NCBI RefSeq assembly: GCF_030936135.1
Contig: NC_082595.1
Coordinates: forward strand, 74,124,135-74,188,134
DNA: 64,000 nucleotides
Direction of reading: 5' to 3'
DNA from: Gavia stellata
Taxonomy: Eukaryota > Chordata > Aves > Gaviiformes > Gaviidae
Positions 12,401-24,800 of this stretch are shown here, one piece after another (the stretch's first letter is position 1; every line of letters starts with the position of its first letter). Under the pieces are notes generated by a model. That model was not told the origin of the DNA. It saw only the letters and a list, made by a program, of their open reading frames with translations, and searched no databases. Position numbers and translations under genes: made by a program.

Positions 12401-15174
12401 ATTCTTTAAGTAGTATTTTAGTTTACTAACTAAAGTCAGGTCCTGCACCTGCTGTGGAAATTATGCTTTCTTGTGATAGCCTACAAGCAAACATTCCTAC
12501 CATGGTTTTAAGAATAAAATGAACTCATCTGTCTACCCAGTGCCAAATCCATGACTCTGTTTTCTATAGTTCTGTTTTTCAAGAAGTTGAGGACTGCTTT
12601 TCTGGATTTCTATTCAAGCAGAAGCAGATTTGATGAAATGAGAAAATCATCCCACAACCAGAAGAGACAAGAAAAGAAATGGTGAATGCCCCATAGGCAA
12701 TCAAACATGGCCCCATTACGTGCACTGGATAGAACGGCTGAAGGAAGAGCAGCAGCGAGAGTCAGGGTTGCACTGGGCAATGCCTATGCCAAATACTCAT
12801 CTGCATGGTGTGTGTGCAAACACAGGAATGGCGAATTTTCCTCCTGTGCTGGAATATACATTTTTTCCAAGTAAGTGGTCATTGTCAGACTGCACAGTAG
12901 GCTAAGGGATGGGCAGGGGAACTTACATTTGTCACTGTTCATTACAGTTCTCTGTGTCAGGACTGGAGACTGCAAACAGCCTGAGTACAGTCCTGCCCCT
13001 GTGAGAGCCTGTGGAACATCTCTCTTCTGGCTTGGAGGCAGCTTGTGCCAACCATCCTGTGCAAAAGGATGCATCTCTCTCTCTACAGAAATAGTAGCAT
13101 GCCAGGAATAAAACCCTACCTCTTATAGATGCTCCTGACAAAGAAAAATATTTGTCCTCTTCTGCTTCTTCTTTTATCAAATGATTTAGCTAATTTGGAG
13201 AAGTAGATAAATTCTTCCCCTTTATGGAAAGCAGCCTACAGCCATGGTCCATATGCCTATCATGTGGGGATACAGGGACCTCTCTATCAAGAGGACAGAA
13301 AGAGCCTTCTAACACTCTAGTCCATTTTATCAAAATTCTTTAAAGAGGACATGAAAATCAGAATTTAAGCAGTCTTGTAGTGCCAGTGTCATCCATGCCA
13401 TACATCATAGAAATGAAAATCACTCCCCAGTCCTGTTGGTGGTATCTGATTATAAAGTTGTAAGTCTGACCAGGTCTTTCCACACAGCATCACACTGGAA
13501 GTTCAAATATGTTGTTTGCCTGCTGTGACCCCTAATCCTTTTTCAGAGTAAAAGCTTTCCAGCAAGTAATCTTATAGGATTTGCTTCTAGATATATGCAC
13601 TTGACTGTATTGAAGTGTTGGTAATGATCCCAGTTTACCAAGCAATCCAAAATCAGAAGAGCTTAGTCCTTTATATGGTTGTGACACAGTCAACGTTATG
13701 CAAGACCAGTTAAAGCTGTAATGCATGAAGTCAAGAAGAAGGAGTTGACTGACTACATCCCACCACTGAAATGGCCCTTATGTTGCCACTGGAGGCCAGT
13801 ACAATCAAAAGTGTCCTCCTGTGCGTGGTCAGATTCAGTTCAAGAGCTTCGAAGAATAGGAAGTGAGAACATACCAAATCATACCAGTCATGCTACCACT
13901 TCAAAAGCATAGCTGAAGAATTTGGTTTTACATTAGCAGACTGAGCTTTATGTTCAGAGGCCTTACCAAAATTATAATACGCACTGAAAATACCAGAACT
14001 CTTAAAAGATTAGGGATTAAGTATTGCTAAAAACATAGAAAAAAATCACTATGATATACATATCTGCATATATAAGTTTTAGCACACATTCATGTATCTA
14101 ATTGCCTAATGCAGATTCTTTTCAAGTGAAGAGAGGTCGTATTTGGTCCTAAGGTATTACAATTTGTAATCTCCCTCCCCTATTAAATACATACTTAGCT
14201 TTTTTGCTTAAAACTTATTCTACCCTCTGGGTTGAGAATTTTACTTTTATTTGACATGTAACTGACATCTATTGAACCTCTGCTGAAAAAATCTGTCACT
14301 GAAATTATAACTTCACAAATTTCTTAGCAGACTTTGACAATACTTTGCTGTCACTTTACTGTACAGCTGTGTATTTCTGAGCCTAGAGCAGCAGCAGACG
14401 TGGCGCGTGGTATGTGGTCAAAAGCTCAGTCCTGAAGTTCGGATGGTACCAGACTTCCACTGACGATGACGAAAATGCATTATGCTGAACCCCAGCAACC
14501 TCTGCCTTGTAGTTCAGCTTTTTTCTACAATACACTAAGTTGTTATTTGCTTAAGACCTGCTTTCAGGGTGCCGAAAGGCTCAAATAAGCAGTTCATGTC
14601 ACCTGGCAGAGCTCTTGAATAGTAGGTGTGTTGTCCTTCCTGGCCTTGACTGAAGGCCCACTTTCTTAATAGCTTTTGCCTAACACTCTCTGTCCCTCAG
14701 CTCCTGCAGATACTGGACAGCACATAAAATAAAAACATGCTGTAAATGCACATAATTTACCAAAAAGTATTCAGCAGTTAAAGCTACTGTTTAACGGGAG
14801 CCTCCCTTCTACAGAAATGGACAATTTGCCACCCAGATTTGCTGCCAAGAGCCAGGCAAGTAGGTGAGAGACCAAGCTTAGCTTTAGGATGACAGCTATG
14901 CTTTACTGATATAGCACAGCAAAGAAATGAAATTGCCTTCTGTCGACAGGCTTTTCTTTTTGCAAGAGCGTAGAGGAACTTTCTCCTTTGCAAGTCATGG
15001 CTAACTGCTGCTCAGCCGTAGTTTCAACCACTTGTGCTGCTTCCCCTCAATGTAAGCTACAGCAGCGTAAGGCTTGTGCTGGCAGAGCAGACAGAAGCTG
15101 CACAAGTGACAGTCAATAAAGCACCCCTGGCTGTGATGGCCATAGCCAGAATACAACCACACTTGTATTAAAAT

Positions 15175-15208
15175 GCAATTATCACAATTGTGCAATTATT
15201 GCAATTAT
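15175..15208. promoter_or_regulatory. Triple GCAATTAT cluster around a CACAATTGTG palindrome
   Basis: GCAATTAT occurs three times, at 15175, 15192 and 15201, with the 10-bp palindrome CACAATTGTG at 15183-15192 and an ATTGCAAT core at the last junction. TAATTGC resembles homeodomain sites and TTGCAA resembles a C/EBP core. The spacing of 17 and 9 bp is irregular. It may be an enhancer element or simply AT-rich chance. Confidence 0.25.
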
Positions 15209-18200
15209 TAATACATCAGCAATTCACCACTGACAGCAAAATGCTGATACTTTGTCAGCATGAATAACAAAAATAGCGCACCTTTACCAAAAAAAGTTGG
15301 GTTTGCTTGAACAGAAAAATTTAATGGCCACAAAGCCAAGGTAGGTTAAAAGGTTCCATGGGTCACAATTTCTTGTTAAACATGGCACATGGAGAAATGA
15401 AATTTGGACTTTACTTCAGGCAGCATCCTTCCCTCTTTGAGGAAATGATGCAGCTGTGATCAATGCCTTCTGAGTTACTTTGTGTTCAAAGAGAGGACTG
15501 TCAATTAGTCAGTGAGTAATAAATTTTAAAAGTCCATTAGTAGTAAATTATCTGTTTCTGTATACTCCTGCAAATCTATTTCATGCTAATGTCTGTGAAG
15601 CCTAGCATGACTTCACCTAAATTGTTTGACAGATGTTCCCCTTCTCGCTATCAGCAACTTCAATGGAATATTAAATATTTGTATTTAAGCTGACCTGTGG
15701 ACTTTGTTAAATTAATTCTCACATCTGTTTAATATCAATATAAAGCTGCTATTTCTACATTGAATATATTAGAATACACATTACCTATAGAAGCAGCAAG
15801 TTAGGTAGCTTTTGGTACACAGACTTGTTTAAATAAATCTGTAGAATAAGATTAGGGCTCCGTATAAAATAAAAGGTAAAAAAAAAAAATTACGCCTAGC
15901 TTGAGTCTGTTGTGCAGAAGTGCAACATACTTCAAAACTCGCGACTTTTGCATTGGAGGCACTACCAAGACTATAAAATTAATGACCAAAATCAATACCA
16001 AATAGTGAGGAGTTTCCCGGGTACTGACTTCCATGATTGCAGGACTTTTGTTCCACTTCTGATACGTGTGTCCATCTGTCCCATTTCTGGTGTATTAACC
16101 TTGGTGTTATTGCCAGACCCAAGCCAAAAGCTACTCCAGCAACAAAAGTCATTCTTATGATGTGGATGACCGGGTCCGCTAATCCATCAGATAACAGAGA
16201 TCTCTAAGTTTATATAGATTTTAAGGTTGTCCTTGTGGGAACCAGCATGCTGGTTAAGGGGAAGGAACATACCTCGTTGCTCTGTACAGAACAGCACAAC
16301 ATGTGTCAATTACCACCTAAGTCTGCAATATGCCAATCGCTCCACATTCTGCAGAACATGACCTTGGTTTGACATGGTTTAGGGACCAGTAAAAAAGAGC
16401 CTGTTAGCTATTCTTTGTAGAATTTTCTCCCTCATATTAGTTCTCTTCCTTATCTAAATTATCTTTTTAATTTTTTAATTTCTTCATAAGCACAAAAAAG
16501 GCCTTTCCTGTGAGCTGCGGAGTATATACTCACACCTTTTAGCCTGTATGCTTACCGCTGTGTATTGTTATTCTCTTAGATACATACACAGGAACACTGG
16601 TCCCCCAAAATGTAATAAATAGTGTACTTGGGATGTATGAGCATATCCAGGCTACGTCCTTCTTGGGCCATCATTCTGACTGGAAAATTGACAGCCTGCT
16701 TTAATTTCTTGTTGTTGCTTTTTATCACAGTAACCAAAGGAACTACTGGAACAGCTGCCATAAAGGAGGGTGAGTACAGAGGCTGAATGAATTGTTGCGG
16801 ACGGAAGCCACACAAGACCAAGCGATGAGGTTATATTTAACAGCAGAAGCATAGAAACTCCTGGGTATTGCATGATTTGGGTATCTACTGGTGTTTTGCA
16901 ACTTCTGCTGCATGTGCCATAGAGGGAGAAGGCTGCTACCTATCTGGTTCCATCAACCTGATACAAAGTCAGGAGGATGCTCCTCCTTTAAAAAGTCCTT
17001 TTCTCCCCCTTCCGAGAGCTAAACAAATCTGTTCAGGACTGCTGCTATCACTATGGTTACAGCCAGCCTCTCCAGGAGCTCCGTTTGTACCACTGGCCCT
17101 AAGAGCAAGAGGGAGAAGCAAAGCAACAGCATTGGGCCTGATGCTGGCTGGGGCAGAAATAGGATGGGGTCTGAACCCCTGCCTGGGCTGTGAAGGCAAG
17201 GGCATCTATGCTGGCTGAAGAACTGGAAGATCTGAGAGTAAAAACTGGGAAACCAACAATAAAAAGCAGAAATATGGTGAGAAAACCCTAACTTAAAGTG
17301 CACAAAATAGAGTCCTACATGCTTTACATCACCTGAGACACGGGCATCTCTGGTGCAGAATTCAGGTGTGAGGTGTGATGAATCAGCCTCTAGACATGCC
17401 TCCTTCCCTCCACGTGGGTGCCTGAAGGTGAGATTAACACAGACTGACTCTTTTTTCTCGTTTCAAAATCAGTTAAGAATGATCTTTGAGCATTGCCTCA
17501 AAATGGCTGTTCAGCTTGTCATTAATAGATCTTCTCTCCTTTAGGGTCTTCATTATGACATTGAAAGCAGTTACAAACAGTCAAGAAAAAAACCACCATT
17601 CTGGGTTATTCTTAACAGCAAGAACACTTTCCAGTTGCTTATATGGCCCTCATCTAGACCTCCTGGTGCCTCCCACCAGCCAAGCTGTGAACCTGGGATT
17701 CACAGAGCCGGCCCACCAGGCGACTTCTCAGGACTGAGTCTAAAACTACCTTGTCAAATGGTAACCCCAAGCCCCTCTCCATTTAGGCCTGGGCAAGTCC
17801 TTCCATGGTCTCTCCTTATTCAAGATGGTTCCTATTTCCTGTGTGGCTTTTATTACAAACCTGAACTCCTGTTTTGTGGAGTTGTTGGGGTTTTTTGGGG
17901 GGCGGTGGTTCTTTTGAAATCCAAAAGCAATACACCTTCAGTAGATGATATCCTTTTACTCTGAATTTTAAGAGTACTGATGTTGTCTTCTTGTCTCATC
18001 GTCTTAAAGCATCTTAGGTTTTCAGAACATCATAATGCATCAGAAAGTCCGACGACATGCTTGTCGAGAATGAGATTTGTCTGAAATACCTCTCAAACCT
18101 CTCAGGGTCAAGTGATCCTGGTTTTGCTCGATAAAATCTTTGTACGTAGCGGTCAATGGAAGTCCATCAATAATACAAATACAAATATAAAAATACAGAA

Positions 18201-20191
18201 GAGCCCCATGCAGAGTAGTACCGACCAAACATGATACAGATGTAAATAACACACATTTTCATAGTGGTTTTTATTTATGACACTGGTTATTTCTTGCTGA
18301 ATATACAAGTAATGGCAGATAAATTAACGTCTTAAAAATGCTTCTGTAATTGCAATCTTGCCACGTGTTCCTTTGCGTACTCCAGCTCATGACTTGGCAA
18401 CCTGCTGGCTTATAACCAAAATATTGGAGGATCTCTTTCTTCTTTGCATTTAAATTCGGTTTGCAATACATAAATTTTAAGGCAATAGTACAAATTGTCT
18501 GACTTATCTTTTGCTTAAATATTTTGACAATATGAAAATATAAAATGATCTGAGTATTAATGATCATAGTTTTTGGTGACATAGATGAGAATCCCAGTGA
18601 CAGAAACTGCTGATAACAATATGGACTAGTTCAGAAAGTATTCAGACCTTCACATTAATCTCAGTTCAGAAGATGTACACTAGACATTAATAAAAGTTGC
18701 ATCACTAATTAAATACTTTGCCTAGTATGAAATTGAAAACTATCTTGCTTGCGGCAAGTGAAGCTACTCTAAATTTCTGCTGGGTGAAATCAGCAAACTC
18801 CGAAAGAGTTTGTGTATTTTTTCCCTATAATATACCAGTTAAAGAGAAGTTTGCTGTCTTTTTGAAAGTCAAGCCATTCTAAACTCCTCTCAGTATTACC
18901 AAGAAGAATTCAGAGTCACTCTTAATGCCAATAATGGAACATGAAGTATCTGTAGATCCCAACTGTTTCTTTCACCTGCAATCAATTGGCACCATGACCC
19001 CAATAACTAACCGTGAAGTACAGAGGGAAAACTGTTTGTGTGCCTCTGCTAAGGCATGCCTCTAGCTCCCCCAAATCACCCCATTAACGACGAATTTCTA
19101 GAAATGGAAGTTAACATTTCTGTGGTAAATGAAACACAATTTCTAAATATGACTAAAATTTATCTGTACTTGAACAGTAGACTATAGTAATGCTAAAGAA
19201 CACTGTTATATATTATCTTTCTGTGCAACTCCAGCATTTATTCATCTGCCACTTACTACTGAATAGAGCTGACAAGCATGGACACTGTGGTTATACCCGT
19301 TCTCATTATTGGAATATGAGAGTGTCACTTACAGGAACATTCAAAGTTTGCAGACCCTTAATGCTTATTGCTAGCAGTTAGTAACATACACTTTATGTCT
19401 TTTTTTGAAATTAAATCCCTCTCCATATTAAAACACTGCATTTGAGAAAATATTTGAATCTTGAAATCCAAATGTCTCTATCTGCTCTGCAGAAATGAAG
19501 GACATTTAACCAATATTGAAAGCCTGAAAATTTGAACCCATTTCTGCAATGGACACAGGCACCGTTTGAACCGTTATTTTGGAAGAGATTTTCCATAGAA
19601 ACAGTAACTTGAAATTTGAGCATTGTTTTAACAGGATTCCCAAGCTTTCAGGCTACCTAGGACTTTAAATCTCTTGGTTGTTAGGTAAAAAAAAAGTAGT
19701 AGTAAAAAAGCTGCTGTTTCATACTGTCACAGACCACAATCCCTTGTCAGTCTTCTGCTCCTGGCATAATAAGTGAAAATGGTGCCGTATGTCTTTGCAT
19801 GCAACACAACCCAATTATGACTTCATATGCACAAATCTTCCATACTGACTGTACATACTGTTTTCTTCAGATAATTAATACCACGCACTGACATTGTCTT
19901 CCGGAATTTGTTATAACGGCAGCTCGCAGGAATTGCTACCAGTACCATTTCATTTAGACCCCACCCACTTAAATCACTTTACTCCAAAACTAAGTTCAGC
20001 CAATTTATGGTAATACATGTATGCCACATTTCTCAATACTCCACAGATCACTCCCTTAGGCTTCAATTACACAATAAAATTGTGGCAATACATCCTCCCT
20101 AGCGTAGCGCTGCGTTGTAACCAAGACCTTTAGGATATCTTAGGTTATGGAAAGAAAACCCTTCTGGGGACGTATTTCGGGTATCTTTGAT

Positions 20192-20217
20192 AACAACAAC
20201 AACAACATCATCATCAT
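20192..20217. repeat. (AAC)5(ATC)3 microsatellite
   Basis: Five AAC units followed directly by ATC units, just before the CpG island begins. Confidence 0.9.
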
Positions 20218-20846
20218 AAAAAAGATTCTGGAGAAATCTAGTGTACGTGCAGTTTCGGGATCCCTCAGTGCACTATTTTAAGCGTTAATGACAGGACCAC
20301 GCTGCACCAGTGGCTTCGGCTCCCCGAACCTCCGGGCCCCGCGGATCCCCACCGGGCTCCCCCAGACGGCACCCGCGTGGGAGCGGCTCCGGCCGGCCGC
20401 CCCCGCCGCCACCTGCGGGAGGCGGGAGGCGAGCGGGGCGGGGGGTGGCGGCCCGGGCCGCGCCTCGCCGCACACCGAGCGGGCGGGCCGCGGCGTCCCC
20501 TTTAAGAGGCGCGGCGCGGCGGGATGGGGGGCTCTGCCCCCCGGTACCGGGCGGCCCGGCGCGGCCCGGCCGCGGCGCGCAGGGTCACCTGACTGCGCCG
20601 GGCCACCGACCTGCGGCGGCAACGGCAACGGCAGCGCAGCGCCTCGCCGGCCCGCTCCGCTCCGTCCCGCCCTCTGCACCGGGGTAGGGGGCGGTGCTGC
20701 TGCGGCAGTAGCGCGGGGATTAGGCTGCGGGTGGATTAAGCCGCCGGCTGGAAATAGCAGTGGCGGCTGCCGGGCGTGGACGCCCAGCGCATCCCCGGCG
20801 GCGGGAGGGGGCAGCCCGCCCCGCACCTGGGGCTACCGGGGCCGGC

Positions 20847-20867
20847 GGGAGGGAGGGGGGGGGGGGG
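20847..20867 (+). repeat. G-run with G-quadruplex potential
   Basis: GGGAGGGA followed by 13 consecutive G, inside the CpG island. The composition fits a G-quadruplex on the + strand. The exact length of a run like this is also prone to sequencing error. Confidence 0.6.
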
Positions 20868-21149
20868 CTGCTGCGCTGTGGGGCGCCTCGCCAGCGGGCA
20901 GCGCGAGGGCCGGGCCGGGGAGCGGTCGCGGCGGGAGGCGGCGGCGCCCTCCCCAGAGCGGCGGCAGCAGCAGCAGGAGGACGGGAGGGAAGGACGCACT
21001 GACAGGTCGGCCGCTGGCGTTCGCTTCATCCTCTTCTCCCCCCGCCGCGCCGCCCCGGGCTGCTGCATGGCGCTGGGCGCCGCCGCATCCAGCGGCGCCC
21101 CGTTTCCCGGCGCGGGGGGCTCCCCATCGGGGCGGGGGGGTGGCGGTGG

Positions 21150-21295
21150 GGGATGCACCGGGAGGGCATAACATGGCGCAACGGTGCCATAATCTCCCAC
21201 CGGGGAGGCGGCGGGGCGGGCGCTGCGGCGGGGCCGGGGCGCGGCGGCGGCGGCTCCCCCGCGGGCCGGCTTGGGGGCGGGCGCTGCCGGGGCAG
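21150..21295 (+). other. SNAP91: Candidate non-coding first exon of SNAP91 (tentative)
   Basis: The first coding exon has a strong upstream acceptor: a long pyrimidine tract ending CTGCAG at 21650. A separate 5' UTR exon is therefore likely. The best-looking donor in the CpG island is CAG|GTGTGT at 21295/21296, which would give a 355-nt first intron; the YY1-like pair at 21173 would then lie in this exon. Its left end is a guess. Another donor, ACAG|GTCGGC near 21005, is possible. The 5' UTR may also be continuous with no intron. Confidence 0.3.
21173..21190. promoter_or_regulatory. SNAP91: Paired ATGGC / GCCAT element, possible YY1 sites near the start of transcription
   Basis: ATGGC at 21173-21177 and GCCAT at 21186-21190 form an inverted pair separated by 8 bases; the wider flanks (GGGAG on the left, CTCCC on the right) extend the symmetry imperfectly. 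ATGGCG preceded by AC resembles the YY1 core, which in many CpG-island promoters lies just downstream of the transcription start. Both the binding factor and the start position are inference. Confidence 0.35.
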
Positions 21296-21650
21296 GTGTG
21301 TGTGAGGGTCCCTTTCCCCCCTCCCGGGGGCTCGTGCGTGATTTGTGTGCAGCCTCCTTTTGCTGCCGTCATTATTTCCCCTTCACCCTCTCCCTGCAGC
21401 GTCTAAAACACCCTTCATTTTTGCCCCAGACGGCTTCTAGTGAGGCAAAGGCTTACACAACGGGGCGGGGGGGCTACGCCTCGGGAGGGGCCGGGCTGCC
21501 TGAAGGACCATTGTGCGTGTGGCGTGACTCTGTGTGTCCCCGTGTGCCTGTGTCCGTGCGTGTCCCTGCCGTGCTCCCTCCCCCCCCCGCGTCCCCTCGG
21601 CCATAAACCCGGAATCTCCCCTTCCCCTCCCGTGTTTTCCGCCTCTGCAG

Positions 21651-21810
21651 AGCAGGCAGCAGCAGGCACGCCAGTGGAAGATGTCGGGTCAGACGCTGAC
21701 AGATCGCATCGCAGCTGCTCAGTACAGCGTTACGGGATCAGCCGTAGCCAGAGCCGTCTGCAAAGCCACCACGCATGAAGTGATGGGGCCCAAGAAAAAG
21801 CACCTGGACT
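21651..21810 (+). CDS. SNAP91: SNAP91 coding exon 1 (start codon exon; coding from 21681)
   Basis: The acceptor CTCTGCAG ends at 21650, 30 nt of 5' UTR follow, and the ATG is at 21681. It encodes residues 1-43 plus the first base of Tyr44 and ends CTGGACT|GTGAGC. It holds the ANTH lipid-binding patch: K28, then the cluster K38, K39, K40 and H41. The start is chosen because it matches the conserved family N terminus and has a purine at -3. If there is no 5' UTR intron, the exon extends further left. Confidence 0.95.
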
Positions 21811-24800
21811 GTGAGCATCCCTTTTCGTATCCCCAGCGAAGACCGGGGGCTGAGGAGGCAGCCCGCGGGGCTCTTTAGCCTGCCTTTGAGCCATCTGGCT
21901 GTCGCGCTTGCTGTAATCCAGTTTGCAAACCGTAAAGGTTATGAGGAATCTCCAGGAGAGGATGAGTTATTATTGCATTTCTTCTCTTACTGCGTAATAC
22001 TGCTCTTTCGGCCATTTTTTTTCCTCATGACCTCTTGCCTTTTATCCAGGAAGGCAGTGCAAAGCGGGTCTTGCGGAGTAGTAGGGGCTTGGAAAGAGGG
22101 GAGGGAACTGGACACAGGGTAAAATGGACACGTGCTTGTCACTACCTGCTTTGGTCAGGATTAAGCTAGGCAGAGACATAAATGCTGCACCAGGAGCTGG
22201 CCAAGCACCGGTAGGAGTGTGGCTGTCTCCACAGCAGACTTCTGAAGAGGTTTAGATGGTGGTGTGCTTAAACGGCAAGGCACTTGGATAACACTATGCT
22301 GGAGATTGGGACAGCCTTTGGAGAGTTGAAGGGCTGTTGCTGAGGTCCCAAATATCAGAGAGCAACTTCATGAGCTGACTGATGGTTTGCATCATGTTTC
22401 ATTGAAGATGGCTGGTGGCTTTGTCTCATAGATCTATGATCTATTCTGGACTGGCATTAGCTAGTTAATGCATGAAACAAGGTCGAAGTCAAAACAGTTC
22501 TTAAAAAACAATGAGCTAGTGATGTTTCGTCTTGACAATTTTCTTTTTCAACCCACTCAACTGTCAGTCCCTGCTTGGAGACACCAAGGAGTAGAATTGT
22601 GAAATAATTTAATTGCATAATGTTAATTGGCCTTGTTTACCAATAGTAACTCAGTCCAGCATTGAACTCAGTAGATTAACAGCAGGTTTTAATGTCTAAA
22701 ATCCAGTGTTCTGCCCATTTTTATTTTTTTGGACATGGTAAGCAACGCTTTCAAGTAAAGATCAGCAGGTTTTATACCAAGCAGTCTCTTGGCTGCTGGC
22801 CATTACTAAGTAATGCTGGTGCAGGTGCATGTAAGTACAATTCTGATGATGCTGTATTTCTTAAAAGGAGGTAGTATTACTTCTGGAAAATAATTCCAGA
22901 TTTCAGTGCTAATGACTTGATAGCTAATGCTTAAAGTGGCAAACAGCATGTTTGTCTTCCAGTATATCAAAATGCTCTTGTATATATCTCTAGGAGATGC
23001 TGACATAAGCAGCATTGATTGAAGACTGACTTGAGTCTAAACCGTTGTTTAAATAGATTGGCTGTCTTGATATCATGTATTCTCTCTTGTTGTCTTGCAT
23101 GTTTTAAAAAATCATCTTGGTTATTGATGTCTCCTCTCTTGCTTTTTGGTAGCTGTCGACACTTCTTAATCTGTAGGCTGTGTCTGGACAGTCCTACTAA
23201 TTCTGTTACTAGAAGCCTTAGCTTAAAAAAAAGCCTAGTTCATGTGTTTAAAAGCATCCTATGTCTCTGTGTGTGTATTTTAATATATATACACACACAT
23301 ATATTTATGTGTGTGTATATATAATACATATAAATAAAAGTACTATCTGGAATAGGCAGGATTAAAGTGAGGTAGAAATAATTTACTAGTGCTATATTAA
23401 GGTCTGGAAAGGGATTGTGTTTGGATATTGGTGCTAATATTACTACTTCAGAAAATGAGAGTGGGAGAGACTGAAGCTGGTAGCATTCCATGCAATTTCA
23501 TGCCCACCTGCATGTAAGACACAAAGAAGAAGATAAATGATCGTTTCCTGGGAAGATACATCCCTGATGATTTTTCCTTTGATTTTCCAAGCTGTATGTA
23601 ACAGCTGAGAGTTTAACTATCTGGTATCATTAAAGACAGAATCTTGTCAGTGGGAGATATGCGCATTCAAAATTGTGGACTATAAATGAAAATCAAGTTC
23701 ATGTTTTAGAAGAAAAAATATTCTCAGGCTCTTAAACCTGAGGCATCTCCTCAGAACTATGAATTGTTAGGCAATTCCTTGAACTCTGATGTATATCTTG
23801 TGAACAACTGTTAAAATCGGCCTTATGTATTGTAATGAGAGAGTAAATTAAAAGTTCATCCTCTGAAAGAGCAATACCCCCATGCATGCAGGAGGTACTG
23901 CTAGGTGGAGGTAGATCTGAGCCTTGTGGCTGACTGCATTTCAAGTTGGATAAGTAGCATTTTGAAGACGTGGAGAAGGGAATGAAAGGTAAAACTTGCC
24001 AATGCCTTAAGATAAGTTTTGAGTCAAGGTGCGAAGGATTTAGATGATTAAAACTTAATGTACTAGAGAGCGATGGTTGGAATGATGCTTTATGAAGAGC
24101 TGTAATTTTTAGTATTGCTGTGGGGGTTCTGTGTCCTTAGGGAACTCCATAATTTTTAGTGTCTTAGTGGCCAGGTGTCATGTCACAGAAGCTATCTTCC
24201 ACTGCCCTGCTTAGCAGATGGGCTTTGTAAATTAAATGGAGAGATCAACTATTTAACATGAGTTAAGTAGTCCTGTGAGGATGGGACACAATGATGCCTG
24301 TCCTCATATGTTTTCTCACAGAAGATATTAGTTCCGGAGGGTTATAGAAAGATGATAGGTGACAAGGTGTGGGGTTTTTTTAGGTTAGGTTTTTTTAGTG
24401 AGTACTACTTAGAAGGAATTTGCTCTGAGGAATAAAAAGCATGATTTAGGTATGAGTGCATGTGCGTGAGGAAGGGAGGAGAGAACAGAATTAATGTCTT
24501 CTGTGAACAAAAGCTGAGATGCTAAGTGTTTACCCTTGTGTGGTTTTCTGTACTTGCGTAGCTTACAAGTGCAGGCTTTAACATGGATGCTGTGTAGTGG
24601 CTGTCCTTGGCATGGATGCTGGGTGCTGCACAGGCTTGTCCTGTAAAGAAGTGCTGAGGTATGATTAGGTTGCTATCATATAATCATTAGTAAGGTTTAC
24701 CATTTTCTTGAATTCCAGCTGTCATAGTAGTGAATTTCCAGCAACTGTGGGAAGTAGTGCCAGATGGTGTTAAACGCATTTCCCAAGTCCCTGTGGGGAG

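Larger units (their letters stand above)
9415..20279. other. Intergenic DNA upstream of SNAP91, no gene seen
   Basis: About 10.9 kb of mostly AT-rich DNA between the LTR and the CpG island. I looked on both strands for exons of neighbours expected from vertebrate synteny (RIPPLY2 and CYB5R4 on the 5' side) and recognised none; no WRPW-encoding exon was seen. Slightly GC-richer patches at 12690-13110 and 16960-17220 contain overlapping short frames without domains. A homeodomain/C-EBP-like repeat cluster lies at 15175-15208. A short (AAC)5(ATC)3 microsatellite ends the region. Confidence 0.6.
20290..21650 (+). promoter_or_regulatory. SNAP91: CpG island promoter of SNAP91
   Basis: GC content and CpG density jump sharply at about 20290 and fall back after about 21650, only 30 bases before the SNAP91 start codon. 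There are many GC boxes of the GGGGCGGGG type (for example near 20435, 21128 and 21460), and no convincing TATA box. A 13-G run at 20855-20867 and a paired ATGGC/GCCAT element at 21173-21190 lie inside. The position directly upstream of the first coding exon makes this the gene's promoter and 5' UTR region. The long open frames in all directions here, up to 372 codons, result from the lack of stop codons in GC-rich DNA. SNAP91 is known to be mainly neuronal, but I saw no clear REST site. Confidence 0.85.

Noticed and set aside
12686..12905. Possible exon ending at a CCAA|GTAAGTGG donor
   Set aside because: Two overlapping frames, neither with a recognisable domain, no matching acceptor or partner exon. 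At most a non-coding RNA exon; unsupported.
16868..17303. Overlapping open frames on both strands of about 80-116 codons
   Set aside because: A locally GC-richer patch with no domain, no conserved motif and no splice context.
20288..21406. 372-codon open frame in the CpG island, with others on both strands
   Set aside because: Gly/Arg/Pro/Ala-rich translations appear in nearly every frame here because stop codons are rare in GC-rich DNA. No domain, and it overlaps the SNAP91 promoter.
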